The position numbers were made by a program, and so were the translations under genes. Shown here piece by piece: positions 46,679 through 58,226 of a stretch of DNA of 64,000 nt. Positions within the stretch are counted from its first letter, which is position 1. The number at the start of each line of letters is the position of its first letter. Below the pieces are notes generated by a model, which saw only the letters and a list, made by a program, of their open reading frames with translations, searched no databases and was not told the origin of the DNA. This DNA is from Limnomonas spitsbergensis (taxonomy: Eukaryota; Chlorophyta; Chlorophyceae; Chlamydomonadales), in assembly GCA_037349105.1 (NCBI GenBank), contig JAYJMM010000041.1:62001-126000 (forward strand), given 5' to 3'.

Positions 46679-47504
46679 TCATCCCTCCGGAGGGCTCTGT
46701 GCGACAGTCTTGATCGTCGTGGGCCCAACTTCAGACCCAGGCAGGGGCTTGACCTGACTGCTTGCTACCTGATCCAAGGAGCGCGATCGAGATGCTGAGC
46801 TGGGGCTCTCCTCGGTAACTGCCCCCGAGTCGTGACCCTCTGCCTTTTCCACACGCGGAACGAGCAAGACCCTCTCCTGATGCATGGCTCGCCCGAACAA
46901 AGCCGCCCTGCACATCACAAGTGCATGAAAGGGGAGGGGGAGGGGGAGGGGGAGGGGGAGGGGGCGGGTTGCTTCAGGATGGGCTGGTCACCAGGATTGT
47001 GAGCCACACAAGGCCATGGAAAGCCCGAGAGGCATTACCCGGTGCATATTACCCAAGGAATGTCCGACATGCCCGCAACATTGATTTGCCTCCAAGGATG
47101 GCGGGATGCCCAGGATCTAGCTGTTTCATCACTTCACTACGAATAGATAACATTGTTACGAGCTCTCGGATATGACTTTTTGTCGTTTCATCAGTATTAT
47201 TTTCGTTTTCGTCTACCCGTTACAGCCTGACGGTTGAACGATGTTCATGTATTGCGGTCGAACGCAACGGAAGTGTGCACATGGCATTATCCTTCCTGGG
47301 TCATATTTGGCATGACTGGATGAGACTCAGACTTACATATAATTTCCAGGTCTCCTTTACCAGCCAGAGAGGAAGTCCTCATCCCCTGCCGACTCCTTAC
47401 CTTCTACTTATTGCCAAGGCAGGTGTCACCCGCGCTGGTTCGCAATGTCCGGAATACGCGGAGGTCAGGAACACAGCAACCAAGAAGGCGCCAAACGTGG
47501 CCAT
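46679..47504 (-). CDS. Small putative secreted or organelle-targeted protein, unknown function
   Basis: Exons 47504-47401 and 46907-46679 (TGA) join in phase to 110 residues. The N-terminus MATFGAFLVAVFLTSAYSGH has a hydrophobic core followed by small residues, like a signal peptide. ISRRAALFGRAM, formed across the junction, would also suit an organelle import signal. The rest is Ser/Glu-rich and low in complexity (ESPSSASRSRSLDQ). The intron 46908-47400 contains a GGGGGA microsatellite. I recognise no family. An alternative end uses the donor GTAGCA at 46767, which would call for further exons. Evidence is only frame, phase and the hydrophobic start. Confidence 0.42.
46931..46965. repeat. 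(GGGGGA)n microsatellite
   Basis: Five to six perfect GGGGGA units just upstream (in transcript sense) of the acceptor of the small minus-strand gene, giving that intron a pyrimidine tract on its sense strand. Confidence 0.95.
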
Positions 47505-49288
47505 AGGTGAAGATTCCTTGTATCCACAGGAAATAAACGGTAGAATCATCGCAGGCCTTGCTGTTAACGCACCCGTGATTGATTGATGTACCGGTACGTG
47601 TCTTCAGTCTTCACACCTAACGGTACCGGTACCATGGCAGTTAATTTTGTGTTTTGCATTGCATTACTACCAGGAGGCCGGCCGCAGGGCTGTTAGACCT
47701 GCTTACATGTACATGTACGCACGCATTTTTGAGGTCCAGTAAAGGATTGTGCAAAAATCGCCGCACGCGTGCACGTGCGCATGCGATGGGACCATCATGG
47801 CCTGCTGTACGTCCCCCTATCCCCCTAACCTCCTTTCGTTTGTGTGCGAATTCGATACAATAGTGAGGCCCACGCAGTTTATATTCCAGTGAGCATTCAT
47901 AGTTTGAACCCTATATTACCAGTGGCTTCTGTGAGCTGTTGCCTCATTGCATGGCACCTTTTTGAAGATGACTGTCTTCCAGACAGCACCTGAGTAATGC
48001 TCATATTGATGGCCCTTATTAGGTGGATAATAAATGCGTACATTGGAGGCATGCGTAGCGAGGATGGACTTGATTGCTCATCCATGCAGCCCATCACCAC
48101 ATTCGAGCAACGTGGGATCCATGCAGCCATGCGGCCCAGATACCATGCAAGCATTTGCCATGCAGCCATGGATGCAAGGGCAGGCGGGGAAAATACCTTA
48201 CCGCAGGTGTTCCGGCCAAGGGATCATCAGCTCTACGAGTGTAGGCAAGCAAGCTGTCACTTTCATTTCTGACCTTATTAAGCGGGATTTCTTTTCTGGA
48301 GCATGTGCAAGCATTGCTGCGGGCGGCCCTTTCCAAAATTTTGATGACTTTTTTTATGAATGCTTTTGTTTCCGGAATAGGTTATCAGTGTGGCGCTCGG
48401 ACATCTATCGTCCTCACATCTGGCTTGGCTGCAGGTTGAGCATGTTTGTGTAGGGTTCTGTATTTCCTTTGCCGCGCTTAGTGCGCCAGAGACACTGCAG
48501 AACTGCCAGCACTGCCACAATAATCAACTAGTTGAGCACCGACCGACAATTAAACTTGATGTGATGAAGTGTCTTTTGTGAATGTGGGAGTTAGCTTTGA
48601 ATGAGGGGTCCCAAAGGCGGGCAGGCCATGCCGGCGGAGGCAGTTATGTGACTACGAAGCATGTCAATGCTGGCATGGCCCATGCATGTGGAGTACATGT
48701 GTTATGTCACTGCCATGTGTGCCATGTGCCAGCTTTCAAAGAAAGTCTGGGACTGAAACGTGGAGCAGTGGGGCATATTGATTACCTGCACTGAATGTCT
48801 GATCTCATTGTTTACAGCAAAGACCACAACAGATGATCTGCCAGCATTTAAATAACACAAGCACTTTACTGACCACTCTGGCACTGGCACAGCAAAATGA
48901 ATTATGGGGCAATCAAGCTCTATCCGTGGGAGTGTCAAAATATTATACATTACGGGTACCTAAGTATCACAAGCTTTTTTCTATCCCGGCCTACTTTATG
49001 TGCCAGAAGTCCATCAAAAGTCCACATGAGCCTCCTGCTCCTAAAATTACTTCTGTTGTATATGTATCAAATGTATCCCCTGAAGCAGTAGAGTTTGTAT
49101 GCAAGATTTTTTCGATCCTCGACATTCCTAATTATTTATTTTGCGGCTTCCCAGTTGTAAGCCTCACATGGCCTGCCATGTGACACATGGTCTGCCATGC
49201 AGATGTGACCAGTAGCTGAAAGTAACCGATAGCAACCTTAGTACCATCGCAGCACCGAGCAACCGGTGTACGACCGGCTGTCGCTACG
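47505..49288. other. Spacer left of the UBC/F-box gene
   Basis: 1.8 kb with frames of up to 139 codons (48034-48453, plus) that show no recognisable motif. CATG-rich short repeats occur at 48060-48180. I cannot support a gene here. Confidence 0.5.
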
Positions 49289-52200
49289 TTACACCCACTT
49301 GCTCCCCACTACAACTCCAACCGGCCGCATCTCCCAGCTGACAAAGCAAACACGCGGCTTTTCCCTGACCATGGCCAGCAGAGGGTGCACCTTGCTGCAA
49401 GGCAGATGGCCATAAGCAGGCTTGGCTGGCTTAGCTGTGACCTCCTTCCACCCCCCTTCGTCAGCAGCTTCCAATCCCTTGTCGACTCCTCCAGCCTCGA
49501 TCATCTGATTGGCCTGCAGCTCTGCCCTGGCCTCTGCCTGCCTCCTGCCGTAGTGCTTGGCCACCAGATCCTTGCTTCGCTCATAAGGATTGGGCGATGC
49601 ATGGTACTTGGCATCATAGGAATCCAGCACCGCCTGCGGACACAAGATGAGGAGGCCAGTATTCAGTAAGGCACAAAGAGAGGATGGCCTAATCTACCGA
49701 TACTGACATTTCATTAAGGGGCATGGGCCATGCAATAATACTATAAGACACACATCCAGGTCACGTCAGAGGGCCTAAACCCCAAATCCTGAACCCTTCA
49801 TTAGCTTCGAAAATTACATGAGATTCAGCGAGCCCGCTCAGGACTTCAAATTGCAATCAGCATTCGAAATTTTAAGCAGGCTTGTGCTTGCTCTCTTGGC
49901 TTTCCATGGCTTATCAAGGCCCAATGGACAAGCGCAACCAAGCCTGTGACAGTGCTGTTCAGTGCACAGCAGATCACCTTAAACAGGCCGCCGGGCAGCC
50001 ACCACTGGGCCGGTCGGCATCAAATCTGGAACAGACTACAGCCAGTGGTCCAAGCAGCAGCCACCCCTCTGCGGCCTTAGGTTGTGATGTATGGGAATTT
50101 AAGCTGAAGTTCATGAAACAAAACCGCCCTGTGCCTCATTGGCTGTTAGCTGCAGGCCTTCCACACACCCAACCCTCTCACCTGCGATATAATTGCGACA
50201 AACAAGGCGCGGGGCTTGACCCCTCCAGCTGCGCTCAGTCCCAGCCTCAGGCCGGCCAGCATGTCCACCCAGCTGCCGCAGCGCATAACCTCTCGCGCGT
50301 GGCGGTTAAAGGCAGCAAAGACGCGCGGCGCAGGGCAGCCGCTCAGCTCGTCGTAGGCGCCCTTGATGACCAGAAGCTGACTGTGAGCGCCGGCAGCCGT
50401 CCGGGGGCGGGCCAGTGCGTTGGCAAACCAGGCCTGGTGGCAGAGGCGAACATTCAGGAGTGAGTGCACTGGTGACAGCATGACAGTCTGATAGTCTAGT
50501 CTCGTCAATCGTGCTCCCTCAAGCTAATCATTCTCTGATGTGACCTATCAATCGTAGCAGGACATAATTCTGAATTACTGACGCCAAAGCCACGTTGCGC
50601 AAGCAAAATAAACAGCAATATGAGGCTGGAGAAATTCACAACAAGGGGATGCTTGTAAATATAAATGCATGGGGGATCCAGTCCCTCTACTCACTACATC
50701 CCTCAGACTGGGAACGGATCCGGTGCATGGCATGCCACCCAGCACAAAGCCAGTGCTAGGCATGGCATGCCCCCCAGCACAGAGCCATTGCTTGGTACGG
50801 CATACCCAGAACCGACTCTGTACAGACTCACAGGAAGTGTCTGCCTCCTACCCTCCTCCTCAATTGCTGTTGCCTACCTGCAACATGACATTCCTGATGC
50901 CAACAACTGAGCCCTCAAAGTGCGACTTGAGGCGATCAAACTCCGGCCGCGTGTCAGCGTCAGCAGTGTGACGCTCAGTCTGGGGTTGGCCGAAGCCCGG
51001 GCCTGCCTTGTTCATAACCCAGCGGACCTGCGGATCAGCAGCACCCATCATTAGTTGGGCCAAACCATCTTTGGGAGGCCGCCAGGTCAGGCCTCCCTTT
51101 TGGCCATTTGGGACCCAATCTTGACTGGTCTGCGGCTGGTGGTCAAAGCAACAGGGCTTGCTGCACCAGCCCTTTATGGCCATATGCCATAGGCCGGGAT
51201 GTAGCTGAAGTTTAGCTGTAGCATGACTGCATGATCAAAATCTAATCAACACTGATCAGCGTGCACCCTGCCCTCGTCAGCCATCCCTACACCCCCCTTG
51301 CTACAAACATGCTCCATCCCTTCATTTTGAGGCAGTAAGCAGGTTTAAATGCATGCGATCTTCAGCAGTCTGGGATCGCACCCAACATGGTGAGTGCTCT
51401 GCTTTGAGCTAATCAGTCGTTTATTGCACGTGTGATAACCTGACCCTTCCGTAGCAGCATGCATTTGATCCACACTCTGGCTTGTGCCACGAACCAGTTT
51501 GCAGGCACCGGTCCCATGTGTCAAATATTCAAATGCAATGTTTTTCTGGACTTCAAAACATTCCAAACAAATCTGCCGTACCCATACGGTAAGGTCCCTA
51601 GCATGTGTTTGATCCATACTCCTTGCTTGCACCTCACCTGTCGTGCCATCAGCTCCCTCAAGAGCACCGGGGCAAACTCTGACCAGGGCGCACGCTCCTC
51701 GGGAACCAGCAGGTACGACACCAGCAGCCTGGGTACCAGGGGGGGGATAAGATGCATGGGATGCATGGGATGCATGGGTCAGCAGCATTATCAAGGGCAC
51801 GGACAACATCACAACAGTGGATTGGATACCTAAGGGTAGGCAGCATCAATAGAGGGGTCAGCGGCATCGAAAGTGCACTGGCAGTAGTAGCCTGGATTGA
51901 TCGGGCATTGGACGGGTGGGCATGTGGGCAGTGTGGGATGCATGAGTCACCAGCAGTCAAGGGATCTTACACGTTGAGCACAAAGAGGAAGAGACGCTTC
52001 AAGACTAGCACAGCTGATCTCATCAGTCATCGGTCAGGGTCTGTGTCGTGTCTGTATGTATGCGGAGGTGTTCTGAGGGCAGTTTGGGAAGTCGACCGCA
52101 CCTTCCCAAGTCTGGGCAGCAACTCTTGCGGCGCGAGCTTTCGTCTTCCATGAAGGAGACGACGGCGGCCTCCGCTGTCTGAAGCAGGTGGCTCCCAGGC

Positions 52201-55200
52201 TCAAGAGCCACTGCCAGCAGCCTGGTGAATGGGGGGAGGAGAATTCAAGAATACCCAACTGGCAAAAATCACTCTTGGTGCTCAATGACTCACATAGACA
52301 GAGTTGTACAGTGTGCAAGTGCACCTTCATTCATACATCTTGCTGGTTCCAAAGGTTCCTCACTGGCAACTGGCAAGAGTAGCTGCTCTCAAATCCCAGA
52401 AAGGCTTAAACTCAGTTACGGAATGTCAGCCAATGTAATGAATTAAGCTCTGCTCACAAACGGTGCGGGGTATATTAGATCTAGTAACACAATTTAATCA
52501 GTTACTAGTATTCTCAACAAAAGGTCGCATTACTCATATTATTTTTCATCAGCTTGAGAGGGTGCACTGGGCCTTTTGTCCTGTGCTTTCACACTGTGAT
52601 ACCAATGGAAGAAGTAACAACAGGACTGGCAGGTGCTGCATGTGCAAGAGGCAATGGCCCGCAATCCAAGTGGAGCGCAAAAGCAGTGCTGGTGCATGGA
52701 GCTCTTGCCTGCCTGGTGGCTGCAAACCGTTGGGAGCAATACTACCATGACTCACAGGTGATGTAGGTGGCAGAAGCCCTGCAGGGCCGCATCTGACATA
52801 TGCCTCGACACTGTGTTCCCTGAGCTTCCCGCCACCACCTCCACCACCAGGCTATTCATCAGCAGGCCCATCACAGCCAGCAGCTGCGCGGGCGTTGGGT
52901 TTCCCGCATGGCCAGCCGGTGTGAGGATCTGCCCGATGCAGCGGGGAAGGACCGCCAGCGAACGCTTGCCGTGCTGGGGGTTCAGGTACTGCGGTACAAT
53001 CACAGGGGGCAGGGGGGTCAGGTACTGCGGTACAAGCACAGGGGCAGGGGGGTCAGGTACTGCGGTACAAGCACAGGGTACAGGGGGTTCAGGTACTGCG
53101 GTACAAGCACAGGGTACAGGGGGGTCAGGTACTGCCGTACAAGCACAGGGGGCAGGGGGTTCAGGTACTGCCGTACAAGCACAGGGTACAGGGGGTTCAG
53201 GTACTACGGTACAAGCACAGGGTACAGGGGGTTCAGGTACTTCGGTACAATCGCGGAGGGCAGGGTTGTAACAGGAATGGGATCTTAAAAGCTGAAAGCG
53301 GGCAAGCAGGAGAGCTGGGGAGACGCATAATCATCCACTGAGTCAGGAAGAGGGCTGGAGGGGGCTATAGAGGGGGCTATAGAGGGGGCTGGAGGGGGCT
53401 GGAGGGCTATAGAGGGTTGGAGGACTTTCTTAACTCCAGACAGATGCTTCAGGGTCCTTGCTGAATTGCAGCTGGGTGCTGAACAGAAAACGGGGAAGAC
53501 AAAAGGGAACAGGTCATGCAAGGAAGACCCACGCCATAACTTTTTTCACTTGATTATTTTATTATCTACCATTTTCCTATTCGCACTGAGTCTGAAATTG
53601 TGCTGCAGTTCAGCTGCATCCTGGCATGCGGTCCAGGGGAAATTGTCCCAAAAGCCTCCCTGACTGGGAGCAGATCATGCAGTTCCATGCCTTGCATTTT
53701 GGTTGCTTCCGGACGCCGGCTCACCATCAGCTGGAAGGCGTCAAGGTCCATGTGGTTTCAGGATTATGGAAAGGGCATCACCAGCGGCTCACCAGCGGCA
53801 GGAAAGCGTCGAAGGCCATGTTCCAGGCCGAGTGCCGCACGCCCGACTCAAAGGCCTCCAGAGACAAGAAGTCCGTCTGGGTGGACAGTGACTGGATGTC
53901 GGCCGCTGCGCACGCAGCTGCAGGCCGCTGCTGGTTGCGCCCGCCGCCCGCCCGCCCGCTGCGCCGCTGCACCTGCACCCCGAAACCCAGAACCACCTCG
54001 TCGTGCGGCCGGCGGGAGAAGAAGCACAGGAGCTCCGATCGCTGCAGGACATCGCGGGCCAGGCGGGCCAGGCGGGCACTGCCTGCTCCACAGCACCGCA
54101 GCAGGTCTTGAGCGGGCATCTTCGACAGCAGCAGCCGGGCGATGTTATCGTCGAGTTGGTCGAGCCCAGCGAGCGCAGGGAGGGACTCTACCGTACCTGC
54201 ATCTCCCTTAATGGGAGAGATCTCCGCACCCGCCACTGCAGTGATCATCCCCTCAGGACCCTTCACCTCCTGAGGGCGCGGGCTGGCAGTGATGGTGACG
54301 GTGGCAGTGCCGTCCATGTCGCCACCCAAGGGCAGTGCTCCTACCGCTGTTTGAGCATCCCGAGGGGGGGCTGCTGCAGCCTTCCGGCGCGCCGGCTTCA
54401 CGTAATTTGCCAGAGTGATCTGGGTGTCCCGATTGGTTTGTGGCTGGCGGCAGGAGGGTGCTGCACTCTCAGAATGCCTCTTGGGTAATGTATGGAAGCC
54501 ACACCTGCCCACATCCAGAGAGGAAGGTTGTCAGCAGGCGTATCAATACACTCAAGAGATAACCAGAAGCCAACGGATGCCGTCCACTGGGCTTATGGAA
54601 AATATCTTCTATTCATGCAAGCACGCTGAGTTGAGTCACAAGCTCGGCTGTCACTTGCCATCCACAGAGGGGGCATCGCACACAATTTGGGTCCCAGACA
54701 GTTGAGGCACTTTTGGGGCACTTGCCTTGTCCCTTAAAGAAAGGAAGGTTGAGATACAGAACACGCAGCTCACACCGCCACTCCGTTACTTTTGCTGGGA
54801 CTTAGCAATGTGCCTTGGCTGTTGAATGAGTATTGTTTAACATTCTCACCTGCACGCCTTCAATGTATTGAGGCATCTGGCCGCGATGCCTGTCTCTTGG
54901 CTGGTCTTGTTCCTAATGGACACGTCACCATATGAAACCCTCTCGTCCACCAGAAGCAGGCCATACAGCTACGCAAGGCATGCAGAGAAATGGGTGAGTG
55001 TGTGAGCCACGGGTGGGTGGGGTAGCAGCTTGCAGACAAAAGGGGAATAATCTTGCGACGGATCAGCCCAGTCAGCCCTGCGTTTAGTTCGTGCGTGCCA
55101 GGTCACCTTATGGAGGGCCGTCGGGCGGCCATCACTGGGCTAGCTGAGACCAAACCTTGATCGGCCTACTGCTGGAGCCCCAAGCAGGGCTTAGCCCACT

Positions 55201-56637
55201 AGGTCCCTATCAGCCATAGGCCGCCATGTAGCTGTTGTTTAGCTAACGTTTAGCTGAAGTTCCCTAGATAAACTCCCGATTAATGCTATGCATGCGCCAC
55301 CATGTTTGGATTTATCCCGGGCTTATTCAAATATCCAAACACACCTGCATCAGGATGGACGACATGGTGTATGCTGCACTCCAGCCGCTGTAGGGTTCCG
55401 TCGTCACTTCCTGCATCAGACAGTTAGGGGGATGGATCATGCAGTTGCAAACATTAAGGAGCTATGCATGCTGGCGGCCCCGTACAAGGAAAGCTGGTGC
55501 ACACCAACATAAACATTGCATCGGATATCTGCCAGTCACCAACTCATCATGGCCAGTCGATCATGTGTATTGGGGTTAAATCGTAGCATCTGAATGGCAG
55601 GCTTGGTAACGGCGTGGATGTGGCCTTGGCCTTAACACACCCCACTCGAGCAAGAAATGTTGCTTTATTTCTTTGTTGTACGATAAGCAAAGAAGAATGC
55701 AAAGGTTTGGATACGAATGCAAGGTGTTGGATAGCAGCCAGTGAACACTAGCCATGCGTAGCCTCTGGCCAGTGGTGATAGGCCACGGGGCTGGTAGCCA
55801 GCTATACCGCTGGCATATCCACTGGCGGGGTCCTAGCAACCAGGGCCCGATATGGCTTCCCCTTTTTCGTTTTTCCACACCCCTTTCTTTTGTTTCAGTC
55901 CTTCCAGCCGATTAGCGGCGCGCCCACACTGCCGAGCCTTTCGAGCTGGGCCTAGAGGTGCAAGTCATTGACCCCTGATGACTCCCATGGACTTACCCCG
56001 TGATACCCGCTGAAGTTCAGCATGTCCACACAAATCTTATTCCCAATGACGAAGGGGTGGGAGATGATGGTGATGAGAATGACCTCTGGGGGGGCTTCGG
56101 GGTAGTTTGAAGGGAACGTGATGTGCATGTGCATCGGCACGCCCTGCAGCCTCCCTTCCGCGGCCACCATGTTCACCTGGAATAAAGGCAAGGAGGCATC
56201 CAGGGGCATTGCTTCAATTCATGTTTCAAGAATTACTAACAATAAAAAGCAAGCATGAGCCAAATGTTTGAATTCCGCATGGTTGCGTCATGTGACTTAA
56301 TGCTGGCACAAGAGATGCATGGAGGAAGGAGGTAAGGCAGGCCGTAAGGGGAGTGTGGCTGACTGGCTGTCTGGCAGGGGTTACATAAACACGCACGTAT
56401 GACTGCATGAGTGCACGTGATTTTTGCCGTTGCACTGAGTGCAGCAAATTTTCTCGTCCTGTGAACTCATTCGCGGACGCTAAAAAACTTGCCCGCGTCG
56501 TGTCAACTCACCCGCCACTCAAGGATGTTGGATTCGAGCGGCACGGCAACGACGTTGGGGATGGGAGAGGTCTGAAGGTCGCGCAGATCTTGCTGAAGAC
56601 GCTTGATAGCGCGGTTTGATGAAGTAGCAGCAGCCAT
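49289..56637 (-). CDS. Ubiquitin-conjugating (UBC) fold plus F-box-like protein
   Basis: Exons in order: 56637-56512, 56176-55997, 55410-55345, 54968-54850, 54732-54655, 54504-53793, 52988-52756, 52221-52102, 51728-51638, 51027-50878, 50433-50182, 49633-49289 (TAA); 823 residues, phases consistent. The N-terminal third is an E2 fold: NILEWRVNMVAAEG, ITFPSNYPEAPPEV, ISHPFVIGNKICVDML (candidate catalytic Cys about 91) and YSGWSAAYTMSSILMQ. A Cys/His stretch follows (CGFHTLPKRHSES), then an F-box-like helix pair (LDDNIARLLLSKMPAQDLL, about 304-322) leading into SELLCFFSRRP, LGFGVQV and LSLEAFESGVRHSAW. The C-terminal helical region contains YLNPQHGKR, MNSLVVEVV, SFMEDESSRRK, VRWVMNKAG and ARPRTAAGAHSQLL. 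I know this order from UBC/F-box-like proteins of fungi, oomycetes and algae. It suggests E2 and substrate-adaptor functions in one chain; activity is not shown. Confidence 0.85.
52981..53265. repeat. 36-bp minisatellite carrying a splice acceptor (UBC/F-box gene)
   Basis: Eight units, with CAGGTACT at 52983, 53019, 53054, 53090, 53126, 53162, 53198 and 53234 (spacing 36, once 35). On the gene strand each unit reads like GTACCGCAG followed by TACCTGA(A/C)CCCC, that is, the acceptor and first codons of the exon 52988-52756. Units 1-4 keep CCGCAG, 5-6 read CGGCAG, unit 7 GTAG and unit 8 GAAG. Only unit 1 runs on into the conserved exon. Confidence 0.95.
53345..53420. repeat. Short GGAGGGGGCTATAGA repeat in the same intron
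   Basis: Five to six imperfect units of GAGGGGGCTATA or GAGGGGGCTGGA lie upstream of the acceptor-bearing array. Confidence 0.85.
55912..55972 (+). mobile_element. LINE family A tail in a UBC/F-box intron
   Basis: GCGCGCCCACACTGCCGAGC ... CGAGCTGGGCCTAGAGGTGC ... AGTCATTGAC matches the family tail. It lies 25 bp outside the donor of exon 2, opposite to gene direction. Confidence 0.65.
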
Positions 56638-58226
56638 GGTTGTGTGCTTCATGATCATGTTTTGCCAGCTGCTCCCTTTTGTAGGCCAGCGCTAGGAGCT
56701 GGCTGGCAACTGCTGCATGTACAGGAACTTTGCAATACCGCTATTCGGGCAGCTGCCACGCAGCTGCCTTTGAATTTACGTAACTAGCCGTCGCGCTCGA
56801 GACGAAAGCAAGACTTTGTAGGCATCGAAGCTTGATATACAGCGGTGTCTTGCCTTATTGTCTTGCCCTATGTTCACATTGTCTGCATATGGTGCCCGAA
56901 TGACTGATATAAAGGAAGGAAACGGAAAGGGGTTTCAAACCAAAATCAGGTATGTTGTCGTTAATGGCCTTTTTGATGGGCGATAGCAAACTCATATTGC
57001 GATTCCTGCCATACATCTAAGCGCTAGACGCAAGTTGGTACCAGCCACATCAATGTTTATGGAGGATATCCTGATGGGGGGACAGGCAGAGGAAGGATGT
57101 GAGCGACAGGACATCCTGATGGGGCACGGGGGAGGGATTCAAAACGGTGCATTACCCGCTGGGCCCAGCGGGTTTAGAACGGTGCATGCCGTCGGTCGCG
57201 TGGGCTTGTAGGGAATAAATAGGTTCAATTCCAGGTACTATGCACAGCGTGGACCATGGTGCAGCCATGCCAACCTCCTATGTGAGGGGGCAGGAACATG
57301 GAGCCCGGCGTTCTAGACAGGGGGGGAGAGAAGATTATGTGGCGGGTTCGGTCCCTCAAACTCTGGGTATGGATGTCACCACTGGACCATTTCCACCACA
57401 AAAAGGATGTGAGAGGATATGCTCATGTGGGGGAGGGGAGCAGAGGAAGGATGTGAGAGGATATTCTGATGGGGGGGGTATGGGAGACAGGTAGGTTAAG
57501 GGTATGAGAGGACATTCTCATGCGCCTACTTTTGTAGCGAACGGTCCCGTCACCCATGCTTGTGGTTCCGGGGGCCTCAGTCACGCTACAGTGACTGGCG
57601 TAAACAGTATCACTGCTCCTGGATTGGTTTCACAGCCCCATTTCAAAAAAAACTCTGTTACAGATGCATCAGTGTGGAAGTACGTGTCATCAGGCGAGCA
57701 ACGGGCGAAAATCTCGTCTGTAAGAAATTCCAAATACACAACTCCACACCTTACTTTGCATGATGTGGCCTGTGTCTGGAAGATCCAAATAAACCGTGAG
57801 GTTGTCTTCCACCGTACTGTGAGCATGAGCTCAGTCCAAGGACCATGCAGGCCTTGTCAGTCCAATGGGCAGGAGCACGCGTTGAAGCCTCCAATGCAGG
57901 AGCCAGGATATGTTGCCATATGTCAGACTATTCCAACATAATTAAATTCATCCGAGCTCAGTCTACCTAAATTACGTGCTGTTATGATGCTGGTCTGTCC
58001 ACAACAAAGACTCAAATAATTATGGTCACGCTAGACGGAAATGTGTGGGGCACACGCAAACGAGAACTGGTCAATGTGATCCGCACAATTTGAATGCCGC
58101 GGAAAGCAATGCCAGGACCACACGGGGATCCAACTTTATGACTCTTTTAAGTGCTGCTACCTTGTGTCACAGCGTAACGGCCAACCTGCCATCCTGAAAT
58201 CACAGCTGTTCACACAGCTCTGGGAT
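56638..58226. other. Spacer between ThrRS 3' end and UBC/F-box 5' end
   Basis: No gene recognised. At 57057-57535 short blocks recur (GGATGTGAGAGGATATTCT, GGACATCCTGATGGGG, GGCAGAGGAAGGATGTGAG), a degenerate tandem array. At 57138-57185 two LINE variant tails stand next to each other (AACGGTGCATTACCCGCTGG and CCCAGCGGGTTTAGAACGG). Confidence 0.55.

Noticed and set aside
48034..48453. 139-codon plus-strand frame
   Set aside because: No motif, no codon pattern like neighbouring exons, and CATG-rich repeats within it; not supported as a gene.
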